Positions 17,857 to 25,341 of a stretch of 37,319 nucleotides of DNA are shown one piece after another. Each line of letters starts with the position of its first letter. Positions within the stretch are counted from its first letter, which is position 1. Made by a program: the position numbers and the translations under genes. The notes below the pieces were generated by a model. That model searched no databases. It worked only from the letters and a program-made list of their open reading frames with translations, and was not told where the DNA came from. This stretch comes from CAZXCG01 sp964639205 (GTDB taxonomy: Bacteria > Bacillota > Clostridia > Oscillospirales > Acutalibacteraceae): assembly GCA_964639205.1 (NCBI GenBank), contig CAZXCG010000015.1:1-37319 (forward strand). The letters run 5' to 3'.

Positions 17857-18942
17857 ATGTCGAACAGACTATTTCAGGGAATCATTCATCAAATGGGAGA
17901 AGTAATGGAAAGAACGATAGGTGTTCTTGACGAAACTTCCGTAGTTATCGCCTGCTCCTCGTTAGGGAAAATCGGCGAAGTGCTGGAAAACATAACTCTT
18001 GAAAGCATAGGCACCGTTTCATCCGTATCGATTAACGGAACAACTTATAAAACCTTCGGCACCAACGGCAGAAACGACTACATTCTGTTTGTTGACGGCG
18101 ACGACAAGGACGCAAAAAAATACACTAATATGCTCGCCGTTACCCTGACAAATATGAAGCAGCTATACGATGAAAAATACGACAGAGCAAATTTTATTAA
18201 AAACGTTATTTTGGACAATATTCTCCCCGGCGACATATACTTAAAAGCCCGCGAGCTCCATTTCAACAACGAAGTGGCGAGGGTTTGCATGTTTATCAAA
18301 ACCGTTTCAAAAACCGATATTTCGGCCTATGAGGTCGTACAGTCCCTGTTCCCCGATAAAAACAAGGATTTTGTCCTCAGCATAAACGAGACGGATATTG
18401 TTCTTGTTAAAGAGGTTAAGCCCGACACCGAGCTGAAAGATCTTAAAAAGCTTGCCGCGTCTATTTTGGACACCCTTTCGAGTGAATTTTATATTCGCTG
18501 CGTTATCGGCATCGGAACAACCGTAACCGGCATTAAAAAGCTTGCTCAGTCCTTTAAGGAGGCTCAGGTCGCCATTGAGGTCGGCAAGGTTTTTGAAACC
18601 GAGCGCTCAATCATAACCTATGAAAAGCTCGGCATCGCCCGTTTGATATATCAGCTTCCCACAACCCTGTGCGAGATGTTCCTGCACGAGGTATTCAGCA
18701 AAGGTTCTATCGAATCTCTCGACCAGGAGACCCTGTTTACCATTCAGAAGTTTTTTGAAAACAGCCTTAACGTATCCGAAACCTCAAGAAAGCTTTTTGT
18801 TCACCGCAATACGCTTGTATACCGCCTTGAAAAAATCAAAAAGCTTACCGGTCTCGATTTAAGAGAATTTGAGGACGCCATCGTGTTTAAGGTTGCTCTT
18901 ATGGTCAAAAAATATCTTACGTCCAATCCGACAAAATACTGA
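17857..18942 (+). CDS. PucR/CdaR-type transcriptional regulator
   Basis: A 361-residue protein whose C-terminus (about residues 300-355, SLNVSETSRKLFVHRNTLVYRLEKIKKLTG) is the helix-turn-helix of the PucR/CdaR family; the middle (about 125-270) fits the GGDEF-like domain that usually precedes it. The N-terminal ~120 residues probably bind a small ligand; none can be named. GGAGG lies just before the ATG. A regulator of this kind upstream of ftsEX occurs in other Clostridia as far as I recall, but its regulon is not known to me. A hairpin follows the stop, so ftsEX may have separate control. Confidence 0.82.
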   Translation: MSNRLFQGIIHQMGEVMERTIGVLDETSVVIACSSLGKIGEVLENITLESIGTVSSVSINGTTYKTFGTNGRNDYILFVDGDDKDAKKYTNMLAVTLTNMKQLYDEKYDRANFIKNVILDNILPGDIYLKARELHFNNEVARVCMFIKTVSKTDISAYEVVQSLFPDKNKDFVLSINETDIVLVKEVKPDTELKDLKKLAASILDTLSSEFYIRCVIGIGTTVTGIKKLAQSFKEAQVAIEVGKVFETERSIITYEKLGIARLIYQLPTTLCEMFLHEVFSKGSIESLDQETLFTIQKFFENSLNVSETSRKLFVHRNTLVYRLEKIKKLTGLDLREFEDAIVFKVALMVKKYLTSNPTKY

Positions 18943-18968
18943 TAGTTTATTCGGAAATTTTAAGCCCG

Positions 18969-19009
18969 GAGCCTGCCGCATTGAGCCATAACCCTTTAAC
19001 GGCAGGCTC
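18969..19009 (+). terminator. hairpin between the PucR-type gene and ftsE
   Basis: GAGCCTGCCG (18969-18978) pairs perfectly with CGGCAGGCTC (19000-19009) around a 21-base loop. Only a short T-rich stretch (GAATTTTG) follows, so partial termination or attenuation is more likely than full termination. Confidence 0.45.
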
Positions 19010-19064
19010 TGAATTTTGAAATCGCCGCCAAAACGCGCACGCTCTGAAAGGAAAATTTTCGGCA

Positions 19065-19784
19065 ATGATTGAATTCAGGAACGTTTCCAAAACATATAAC
19101 ACAAGCACGCAGACGCATGCTCTCAAAAACATAAGCCTGAGCATAGACAAGGGCGAGTTTGTCTTTATTCTCGGTCCGTCCGGAGCGGGCAAAAGCACCT
19201 TTTTAAAGCTTATAATGCACGAGGAATCTCCAAGCAGCGGAAGAATCATAGTAAACGGCAAAAATCTTACGTCAATGAAAAGAAAAGAGATTCCGTATCT
19301 CAGGCGTACTATGGGCATTGTTTTTCAGGATTTCCGCCTGATAGACAAAATGAACGTTTTCGACAATGTGGCCTTTGCCATGCGGGTTACAAACGCAAGC
19401 GAATCCGCCGTCAAAAAACGCGTCCCCTATATTTTGGAGCTGGTCGGGCTTAAGCACAAGGCGTACAGCCGTCCCAGCGAACTCTCCGGCGGCGAGCAGC
19501 AGCGCGTAAGCCTTGCGCGCGCGCTTGTGAACAATCCTTCCATGATTATAGCGGACGAGCCGACCGGCAACATAGACCCCGAGCTTTCGTACGATATTAT
19601 GGATTTGCTCCACGAAATAAACAAAAAGGGCACTACGGTCATAGTGGTAACGCACGAGCATGATCTTGTTTCTCAATTTGACGGGCGCGTAATACAGCTC
19701 GGCGCAGGAAAGGTTATAAGCGATTCCGGAGCCGCGGAGGAAAGTATTGTCGAAACCTACGACATAGACTCGCTTAATTTTTAA
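19065..19784 (+). CDS. ftsE: cell-division ABC transporter ATP-binding protein FtsE
   Basis: Cytosolic ATPase of the FtsEX complex, which transmits ATP-driven movement across the membrane to activate peptidoglycan hydrolases rather than transporting a substrate. The 239-residue protein has Walker A GPSGAGKST (residues 37-45), Q-loop FQDF, the signature LSGGEQQRVSLARAL (140-154), Walker B MIIADEPTGNID (160-171) and the switch His in VVTHEHD. GAAAGGA lies 12 bases before the ATG. ftsX follows after 63 bp. Confidence 0.95.
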   Translation: MIEFRNVSKTYNTSTQTHALKNISLSIDKGEFVFILGPSGAGKSTFLKLIMHEESPSSGRIIVNGKNLTSMKRKEIPYLRRTMGIVFQDFRLIDKMNVFDNVAFAMRVTNASESAVKKRVPYILELVGLKHKAYSRPSELSGGEQQRVSLARALVNNPSMIIADEPTGNIDPELSYDIMDLLHEINKKGTTVIVVTHEHDLVSQFDGRVIQLGAGKVISDSGAAEESIVETYDIDSLNF

Positions 19785-19847
19785 AGAAATTAAACGGATA
19801 AAGAAAGCCTGAGTATTTTGAGTAATTTTTAAAAGGGAAGGTAAAAA

Positions 19848-20756
19848 ATGAGTTTAAGCGGCGCAAGCTATTTAACCAGAGAAGGACTGAAAAACGTCTG
19901 GAATAACCGAATGATGAGCATCGCCTCGATAGGGGTGCTTATCTCGTGCCTTATTCTTACCGGCACGGCGGCTTTACTTTCGCTAAACGTTAAGGAAGCC
20001 GTGGAATCCATAGGCGACAGCAACGTTACCAACGTTTATCTTGAAGAGGATGTAAACGAGGTCGAGGCGACATATGTCGGCAAACAAATAGAAAACGTTG
20101 CAAACGTAACAAAGGTCGAATTTTATTCCAAAGAAGAAGCAATAAAGGAATTTGAAAGCACTCTCGGCGAAGAGGTCTTTGAAAATATGCAGGGCGAAAA
20201 CAACCCCCTGCCCGACACATACAAAATAACAATGGAGGACATGTCTCTTTACGATGAAACCGTGGCAAAAATCACGTTGATAGACGGCGTTGAATCCGTA
20301 AGCAGCCGCAGCGACGTTGCCAACAAGCTGACGCGCCTTGACCGGCTTATTTCATATCTTGGGGCAGGCATTGTAATAGCCCTGGGCATAATCTCGCTTT
20401 TTATTATTTCAAACGCCATCAGAATGAGTATGTATTCACGCCGATTTGAAATTTCAATTATGAAATCCGTCGGCGCGACCGACGCCTTTGTGCGTATACC
20501 GTTTATTATCGAGGGAATGGCGATAGGGCTTATTTCGGCAATAATTTCTTTCGGTCTGCTTTACTTCCTGTATGATATTATGATGAACGCCATAACAAAT
20601 ATCGTCGCTTCCGTCGTGCCTATTCCCTTCACGTCCGTCCTGCTGCCGGTTGTGTTGTCGTTCGTCGCCGCAGGGCTCATAATAGGCGCCGCCAGCGGGT
20701 TTATTTCCGTACGGAAATACCTTAAAAAAGAAGGCAACGAAATTATCGGATGGTAA
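19848..20756 (+). CDS. ftsX: cell-division protein FtsX
   Basis: Membrane partner of FtsE. The 302-residue protein has one transmembrane helix near residues 22-46, an extracytoplasmic domain of about 110 residues (VTNVYLEEDVNEVEATYV and onward) that in the family contacts the hydrolase or its activator, and a C-terminal FtsX domain with three helices (about 165-190, 216-240, 265-290). GGAAGG precedes the ATG. The usual downstream partners, a coiled-coil activator and a CtpA-type protease, are missing as complete genes; only a short CtpA-like protein follows 33 bp later. Confidence 0.94.
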   Translation: MSLSGASYLTREGLKNVWNNRMMSIASIGVLISCLILTGTAALLSLNVKEAVESIGDSNVTNVYLEEDVNEVEATYVGKQIENVANVTKVEFYSKEEAIKEFESTLGEEVFENMQGENNPLPDTYKITMEDMSLYDETVAKITLIDGVESVSSRSDVANKLTRLDRLISYLGAGIVIALGIISLFIISNAIRMSMYSRRFEISIMKSVGATDAFVRIPFIIEGMAIGLISAIISFGLLYFLYDIMMNAITNIVASVVPIPFTSVLLPVVLSFVAAGLIIGAASGFISVRKYLKKEGNEIIGW

Positions 20757-20789
20757 CGCCCCTGATGTTCAGGACATGGAGGAAACGCT

Positions 20790-21194
20790 ATGAATAAAAA
20801 AATTTCCGTCGGTCTGACAATCACCGTTGCGGCGCTCGCCGCGGCGATAGCTTTTTTTGCCGGCGGTTCAATTGTACGCGGCAAGGTTAATCAAACTCTG
20901 ATTGATATAAACGAAAAGCAGGCAATGTACAGCAAGCTTTACGAGCTTGACCAATGCATAAGGGCAAACAAAGAAGACGACATAGACGAAAAAGCGTTGT
21001 CGGAGGGTATATGTAGCGGCTACATCGAGGGTCTTAACGACCCGAACTTTACTTATGTAACCGCCGAAGAGCTTGCCGAAATCGACGCGTCGGACGGTAA
21101 CATAAAGGTTATCAAGCTTTCCGACGGGTCGGCGGTAATAATCGATTCCGCGTCCGCAGAGGACGGCGAAAACGGCGCCGCTGCCGAAAACTGA
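20790..21194 (+). CDS. short membrane-anchored protein resembling only the N-terminus of a CtpA (S41) protease
   Basis: A 134-residue protein with one N-terminal transmembrane helix (about residues 5-27). Residues 1 to about 97 read like the N-terminal leader of clostridial S41 C-terminal processing proteases: MNKKISVGLTITVAALAAA, then QAMYSKLYELDQCIRAN and GYIEGLNDPNFTYVTAEELAEI. The PDZ domain and the Ser-Lys protease domain that should follow are absent. It ends in an acidic low-complexity tail (SASAEDGENGAAAEN). I see no protease remnant in the 110 bp downstream, so this is not a simple recent frameshift. GGAGG precedes the ATG. Position after ftsX fits a cell-wall role. Confidence 0.75.
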   Translation: MNKKISVGLTITVAALAAAIAFFAGGSIVRGKVNQTLIDINEKQAMYSKLYELDQCIRANKEDDIDEKALSEGICSGYIEGLNDPNFTYVTAEELAEIDASDGNIKVIKLSDGSAVIIDSASAEDGENGAAAEN

Positions 21195-21305
21195 CGGACT
21201 TAATTTTTCCGCCGAAAAGTAAAAGTCCGTATTTATCGGTGCTCAACCGCAATTTTGAATTGTACCGGGCATATGGCTTATGCGCCGGTAAAGGTGTTTA
21301 TTGCA

Positions 21306-21998
21306 ATGTTAAACAGAATACAAAAAATCGACGACGCGGTGCTTAACGGCGTTGTAAAACTGCACCGCCCTTTGTTAAATAAAATATTCGGTATATTTAC
21401 GCACCTGGGCAACGCGGGAATTATATGGTTTGCTATTGCAATTCCGTTTTTGTTCACCACACTGGGAAGGATAGTAGGCATAAATATGATAATCGGGCTT
21501 TCGCTGACGCACGTTATAGGCGAAATTCTGATAAAGCACATAGTCTGCCGCGAGCGCCCCTGCCATAAGCTCGACGACGACGCGCAAATTATAAACCGCC
21601 CCAAGGATTATTCCTTTCCGTCCGGCCATACGGCGGCTTCCTTTTGTATGGTTGCCATAAGCATTGCAAGATGCAGTTGGTATATATGCCTGCCGGTGAC
21701 TCTGCTTGCCCTGGCAATGGGATTTTCGCGCGTTTTCCTCAGAGTGCATTACCTGTCGGATGTGTTGTGCGGCGCGCTTATCGGTATAATCAGCGGTCGG
21801 CTCAGCGTTTCCGTTGTAGACTACACCTACTACGATCTTACGGTTATTATTATGAAAAACCACACCGTACCTTATGTTGACCCTGTAAACGGTATGCCCA
21901 TGTCTTCCGCGCATATTTTGACCGAGATTATTGTTTGGCTGGTAATCGCCGTAATAGGGGTAAGTCTTTTGATTTTTTTTCACAGGCGCGGCAAATAA
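21306..21998 (+). CDS. PAP2-family membrane phosphatase
   Basis: Integral membrane phosphatase of the PAP2 family, whose members dephosphorylate undecaprenyl pyrophosphate, phosphatidic acid or related lipids outside the cytoplasmic face. The tripartite active site is intact: KHIVCRERPC, FPSGHTAAS, and SRVFLRVHYLSD. Several hydrophobic segments surround it and the C-terminus ends in a further helix and HRRGK. I take the ATG at 21306 (230 residues) because AAAGGTG lies nine bases upstream; the reading frame is open from a TTG at 21255 and an ATG at 21273, neither with a good ribosome-binding site. A role in recycling the undecaprenyl carrier is likely but not shown. Confidence 0.88.
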   Translation: MLNRIQKIDDAVLNGVVKLHRPLLNKIFGIFTHLGNAGIIWFAIAIPFLFTTLGRIVGINMIIGLSLTHVIGEILIKHIVCRERPCHKLDDDAQIINRPKDYSFPSGHTAASFCMVAISIARCSWYICLPVTLLALAMGFSRVFLRVHYLSDVLCGALIGIISGRLSVSVVDYTYYDLTVIIMKNHTVPYVDPVNGMPMSSAHILTEIIVWLVIAVIGVSLLIFFHRRGK

Positions 21999-22015
21999 AA
22001 TTTTAATCGCTGATT

Positions 22016-22039
22016 TTCAACAAGGGGCTTTGCCCCCTC
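22016..22039 (-). repeat. reverse-oriented end fragment of the dispersed repeat
   Basis: TTCAACAAGGGGCTTTGCCCC is nearly the reverse complement of the right end of the full repeats (GGGGCAAAGCCCCTTATTGAA). It follows the PAP2 gene by 18 bp. The hairpin core is intact; the remainder of the repeat is not evident. Confidence 0.55.
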
Positions 22040-22054
22040 AATATAAGCTCTTTG

Positions 22055-22074
22055 CTCCTCTTAACAGAGAGGAG
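22055..22074 (+). terminator. hairpin downstream of the PAP2 gene
   Basis: CTCCTCT (22055-22061) pairs with AGAGGAG (22068-22074), followed by GTTCCTTCTCTTTTC. It could terminate the upstream unit. The trailing GGTTCC echoes the GGGTTCC that follows the first hairpin of the dispersed repeat. Confidence 0.45.
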
Positions 22075-22195
22075 GTTCCTTCTCTTTTCTTGTGAATATT
22101 TTTCACTCCGTTTTAACTTGAATTAAATTTCGGCTTGTAAAATAGTCCAAAAGAAACCGAGCGCGACCGTACCAAACTGCTGCACAGGAGGAGCT

Positions 22196-23194
22196 ATGGA
22201 AAATATTAAATATGTAATTAAGCGTCTGACCGACATGAATTATAAAGCTCTGCTGGAAAAACTGAATTCTCTGCATAAAAAAACCGGAAGATCCCGAATT
22301 GCTCTGCTTAGAGATATGCAAAAGTGCGCGGTCAATTACGGAGCGGGCTATATGGACTACGACCTGTTTGAAATGTATAATCTTACCGACGAGCAGCGCG
22401 ACACCTACCTGACCCGCGGGCGCAACAACGCGCTGATTGTAAAGTACAACGACCCCGCCTACTACCACTGCTTTGACAATAAAGACGAATTCAACACAAA
22501 TTTCGGGGAATATATTCACCGCGAGTGGATTCCCTTTCAGGGCTCGGAAAAGGGAAAGGTGCTCGATTTTATAAGCAGGCACAAGGAATTTATAGCTAAG
22601 CCTATAGAGGGGAGCTGCGGCAAGGGCATTGAAAAGATACGCACGGCGGATTATGAAAATCCGCAGGCTGTATACGACGCGCTCGCGGCTTTAAATATTC
22701 CGTTTGAGCTGGAAGAGGTTGTCCTCCAGCACCCTGCGGTCAGCGCAATTTATCCGTATGCAATAAACACCGTGCGCATTGTGACCATATACAAAGAGGA
22801 AAAGGTACACATAATCTGCGCTTATTTCCGCATAGGCAACCACGGCAATTACGTGGACAATTTCAACAGCGGCGGTATGACGGCGCCCGTAGACGAGCGC
22901 ACCGGAACGGTTAAAGACAAAGCGATAGATAAAAATAAAAACCTGTATGAAGCTCACCCCCAAACCGGAGCGCCGATTAAGGGCTTTCAATTTCCAAACT
23001 GGGACAAAGCGCTCGATATGGTCTGCAAAGCGGCAAAAGAGATTCCTCAAATGGCCTATATCGGCTGGGACGTTGCCTTTGCTCCCGACGGTCCGCTGCT
23101 TATCGAAGGCAATAATTTCCCCGGGCACGATATTTACCAGCTTCCGGAGCATACTCCCGACAAAATCGGTATGATGTCCAAATTCAACGTTTAG
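22196..23194 (+). CDS. ATP-grasp protein (sugar-transfer-associated type)
   Basis: A 332-residue cytosolic protein that I recognise as the ATPgrasp_ST-like group, ATP-dependent ligases often found near glycan or capsule genes. Visible landmarks are FIAKPIEGSCGKGIEKIR (glycine-rich ATP loop, about residues 135-152), INTVRIVTIYKEEKVHIICAYFRIG, and the metal-binding end GWDVAFAPDGPLLIEGNNFPG (about 289-309). The substrate is unknown. GGAGGAG precedes the ATG. Context with ftsEX and a PAP2 phosphatase suggests cell-envelope chemistry, which is inference. A strong terminator follows. Confidence 0.82.
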   Translation: MENIKYVIKRLTDMNYKALLEKLNSLHKKTGRSRIALLRDMQKCAVNYGAGYMDYDLFEMYNLTDEQRDTYLTRGRNNALIVKYNDPAYYHCFDNKDEFNTNFGEYIHREWIPFQGSEKGKVLDFISRHKEFIAKPIEGSCGKGIEKIRTADYENPQAVYDALAALNIPFELEEVVLQHPAVSAIYPYAINTVRIVTIYKEEKVHIICAYFRIGNHGNYVDNFNSGGMTAPVDERTGTVKDKAIDKNKNLYEAHPQTGAPIKGFQFPNWDKALDMVCKAAKEIPQMAYIGWDVAFAPDGPLLIEGNNFPGHDIYQLPEHTPDKIGMMSKFNV

Positions 23195-23262
23195 CTTCCT
23201 TTAAGCCCCGCGCGGAATTAAAGCAAAAGCCCTTTAAATCAAAAGCTTCCGCTAAAAAAATC

Positions 23263-23291
23263 GACCCCTCCTGCGAGAGGGGTCTTTTTTT
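23263..23291. terminator. bidirectional intrinsic terminator
   Basis: GACCCCTC (23263-23270) pairs with GAGGGGTC (23277-23284). Seven T's follow on plus and a run of A's (23254-23260) precedes, giving T's on minus. It separates the converging ATP-grasp and PBP genes. Confidence 0.92.
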
Positions 23292-23295
23292 AGGT

Positions 23296-25296
23296 TTAAA
23301 GCCCGAAATAAGCGTCCAGCATAGCCTTAGCCACAGCCATGGAATACCTGCTGCTTGCGCCGTGCTCCAGCACAACGGCGACTGCAACCTCGGGATTTTC
23401 GTACGGAGCATAGCATATAAAGGTGGCGTGATCCGAGCCGGAATTTTCCGCCGTCCCGGTTTTTGCGGCAATATCCACGGGATAATTTGCAAAAACGCTG
23501 CTCGCGGTTCCGCTGACGGCTACGCGCCTCATTCCCTCCTGAACGATTTTAAGGTTTTCCTGCGAAACGCCTGCCGTCGCTGCAATTTCGGGGGAATCGG
23601 GGTCGTTTTCCATAATAATATTTTCGCGCGAATAATCGGTTATTTTTGAAACAATATGCGTTCTGTACCTCACCCCGTTGTTTGCGATTGTCGCGGCGTA
23701 AGTGGCAAGCTGAACGGGAGTAAAGGCGTTGTCGGACTGCCCGATCGAGGCTGAAACGGTGTTGCCCTCGTACCAATCGGTGCTGTCGCGTCCCGCAAGC
23801 ATGCCGGAAGCTTCCGTTATTTCAACTCCGGTGCGCACGCCCAGACCGAACTTTTCGGCGTAAAGATACATAGTGTCTATGCCGAGTCTGCGCCCAAGCT
23901 CGGCAAAAAAGAAATTGCAGGATTTTTCCAGCGCGGTGCGTATGTCTATTGAACCGTGATAGCCCATACAGGCGACGGTAATGTCCGAATAGCGGTAATA
24001 ATGCGAGCAGAAAATTTTTTCGTCTTCGGTTATAACGCCCTCCTGAAGCGCCGCGCTTGCAACCGCGGGCTTATATACCGAGCCGGGGGCGAAGGTTCCG
24101 TTAAAGGCGCGGTCAAAAAGAGGCGAGAGCTCGTCGTTAACAAGCGAGGAATAGTAGTCGGCGCTGTAGTACTTACTCAAATCAAAGGTAGGGTAGGTTG
24201 ATGCGGCAATCACCGAAAAGTCGCGCAAATCAAGCATTACGGCGGCTCCCGCGGTGCAGTCCTCGCCGTATCCGCTTTTGCCGGTGCTTTCCGCCTGAGC
24301 CTTGCCGTTTGCCTGCGCCGCCGCTATATTCTCCGCAAGGGCGGTGTTCGCCGCCTGCTGAATTTCCGAATTTAACGTTAAATATACCGTGTTGCCGGGC
24401 TGCGCGTCGGTTTGCTCGACAACGCCCACAACACTGCCGTCGGCATTTTTTTGAACAACCTTTGTGCCGGCTGTTCCCCTGAGGCTGCTTTCAAGCGCAA
24501 GCTCTATACCGAATTTCCCGATTCTGTCATTATAGGCGTAGCCCTCGCTTTTAAGGCTTTCGTACTCCTCTTCCGTAAGCGCGCCCAAAGCGCCCACAAT
24601 ATGCGGGGCAAGAGTGGGATTGCGGTTGACGCGCACAAAGCCGGTTGTAATTTCCACCCCGCTTATGTTCTGCGTAAGCTCTGAAATAACCGCCGCCGCG
24701 TCCTGATCGAGATTTTCGGCAAAAACATAAGGCGTTGACGCGCTGTATCCGCTCAGCTCCATATTGTATTTTACCGAGACCGCCGCGCGCAGAGACTCGC
24801 GTTCCGTAATATCGGACAGACCGTACCTGTCGGTTAGGCGGTTCATGCAGGTTTGGGCGCTTGCCGAATCGGAAATTTGCAAAATATCGGATTTAAGCTC
24901 CCTTACGGCTTCCTCCTCGCCCTGAACAAATTCATATTTGCCGTTTTCGTCCGTCTTAATGGGCAAAACGTCCGTCCACTGCTCGCCGCAGTCGTTTAAA
25001 ATGTCAATAAGGCGGAGAATCACCTCGTTTTCGTTTTCGCCGTCTATGTACAGCTTGTCCATAGTTAAGCTGTAGCAGGGCTCGTTCACCGCAAGCGGAA
25101 CGCCGTTTACATCTAAAATTTCGCCCCGAACGGCGTTGGAGGTCTGAGTGTAGCTTATGGAGCTTAAAGCCGCGCCGCGGTATTTTTCGCCCTGCAATAT
25201 CTGCCAGTCGAAAAGCCGCGCGGCGAACGCCGCAAAAATCAGCGCAAAAATAATCACGCATATTACTGTGCGGCGGCGTGCGGCTTTACCTTCCAT
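23296..25296 (-). CDS. class B penicillin-binding protein (transpeptidase)
   Basis: Membrane-anchored D,D-transpeptidase that cross-links peptidoglycan. The 666-residue protein has a basic N-terminus and one transmembrane helix (about residues 10-28), a PBP dimerisation (pedestal) region with the conserved VRGEILDVNGVPLA near residue 57, and a C-terminal transpeptidase domain. The active-site motifs are intact: SVYK with Ser406, SCN at 459-461, and KTG at 612-614. It resembles the PBP2/MrdA or SpoVD-type group; shape, division or sporulation role cannot be chosen from sequence alone. GGAG precedes the ATG. It begins only 45 bp after pflB with no terminator seen, so readthrough from pflB is possible. 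Confidence 0.93.
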   Translation of the reverse strand: MEGKAARRRTVICVIIFALIFAAFAARLFDWQILQGEKYRGAALSSISYTQTSNAVRGEILDVNGVPLAVNEPCYSLTMDKLYIDGENENEVILRLIDILNDCGEQWTDVLPIKTDENGKYEFVQGEEEAVRELKSDILQISDSASAQTCMNRLTDRYGLSDITERESLRAAVSVKYNMELSGYSASTPYVFAENLDQDAAAVISELTQNISGVEITTGFVRVNRNPTLAPHIVGALGALTEEEYESLKSEGYAYNDRIGKFGIELALESSLRGTAGTKVVQKNADGSVVGVVEQTDAQPGNTVYLTLNSEIQQAANTALAENIAAAQANGKAQAESTGKSGYGEDCTAGAAVMLDLRDFSVIAASTYPTFDLSKYYSADYYSSLVNDELSPLFDRAFNGTFAPGSVYKPAVASAALQEGVITEDEKIFCSHYYRYSDITVACMGYHGSIDIRTALEKSCNFFFAELGRRLGIDTMYLYAEKFGLGVRTGVEITEASGMLAGRDSTDWYEGNTVSASIGQSDNAFTPVQLATYAATIANNGVRYRTHIVSKITDYSRENIIMENDPDSPEIAATAGVSQENLKIVQEGMRRVAVSGTASSVFANYPVDIAAKTGTAENSGSDHATFICYAPYENPEVAVAVVLEHGASSRYSMAVAKAMLDAYFGL

Positions 25297-25341
25297 CTGC
25301 TTTTGCTCCTTTAAAAAACAAGTCTGCCCGTAAAGGGACTT

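Noticed and set aside
22016..22195. Possible promoter for the ATP-grasp gene (TTGAAT..TAAAAT near 22126-22150)
   Set aside because: The spacing between hexamers is about 14 bases, too short to be convincing.
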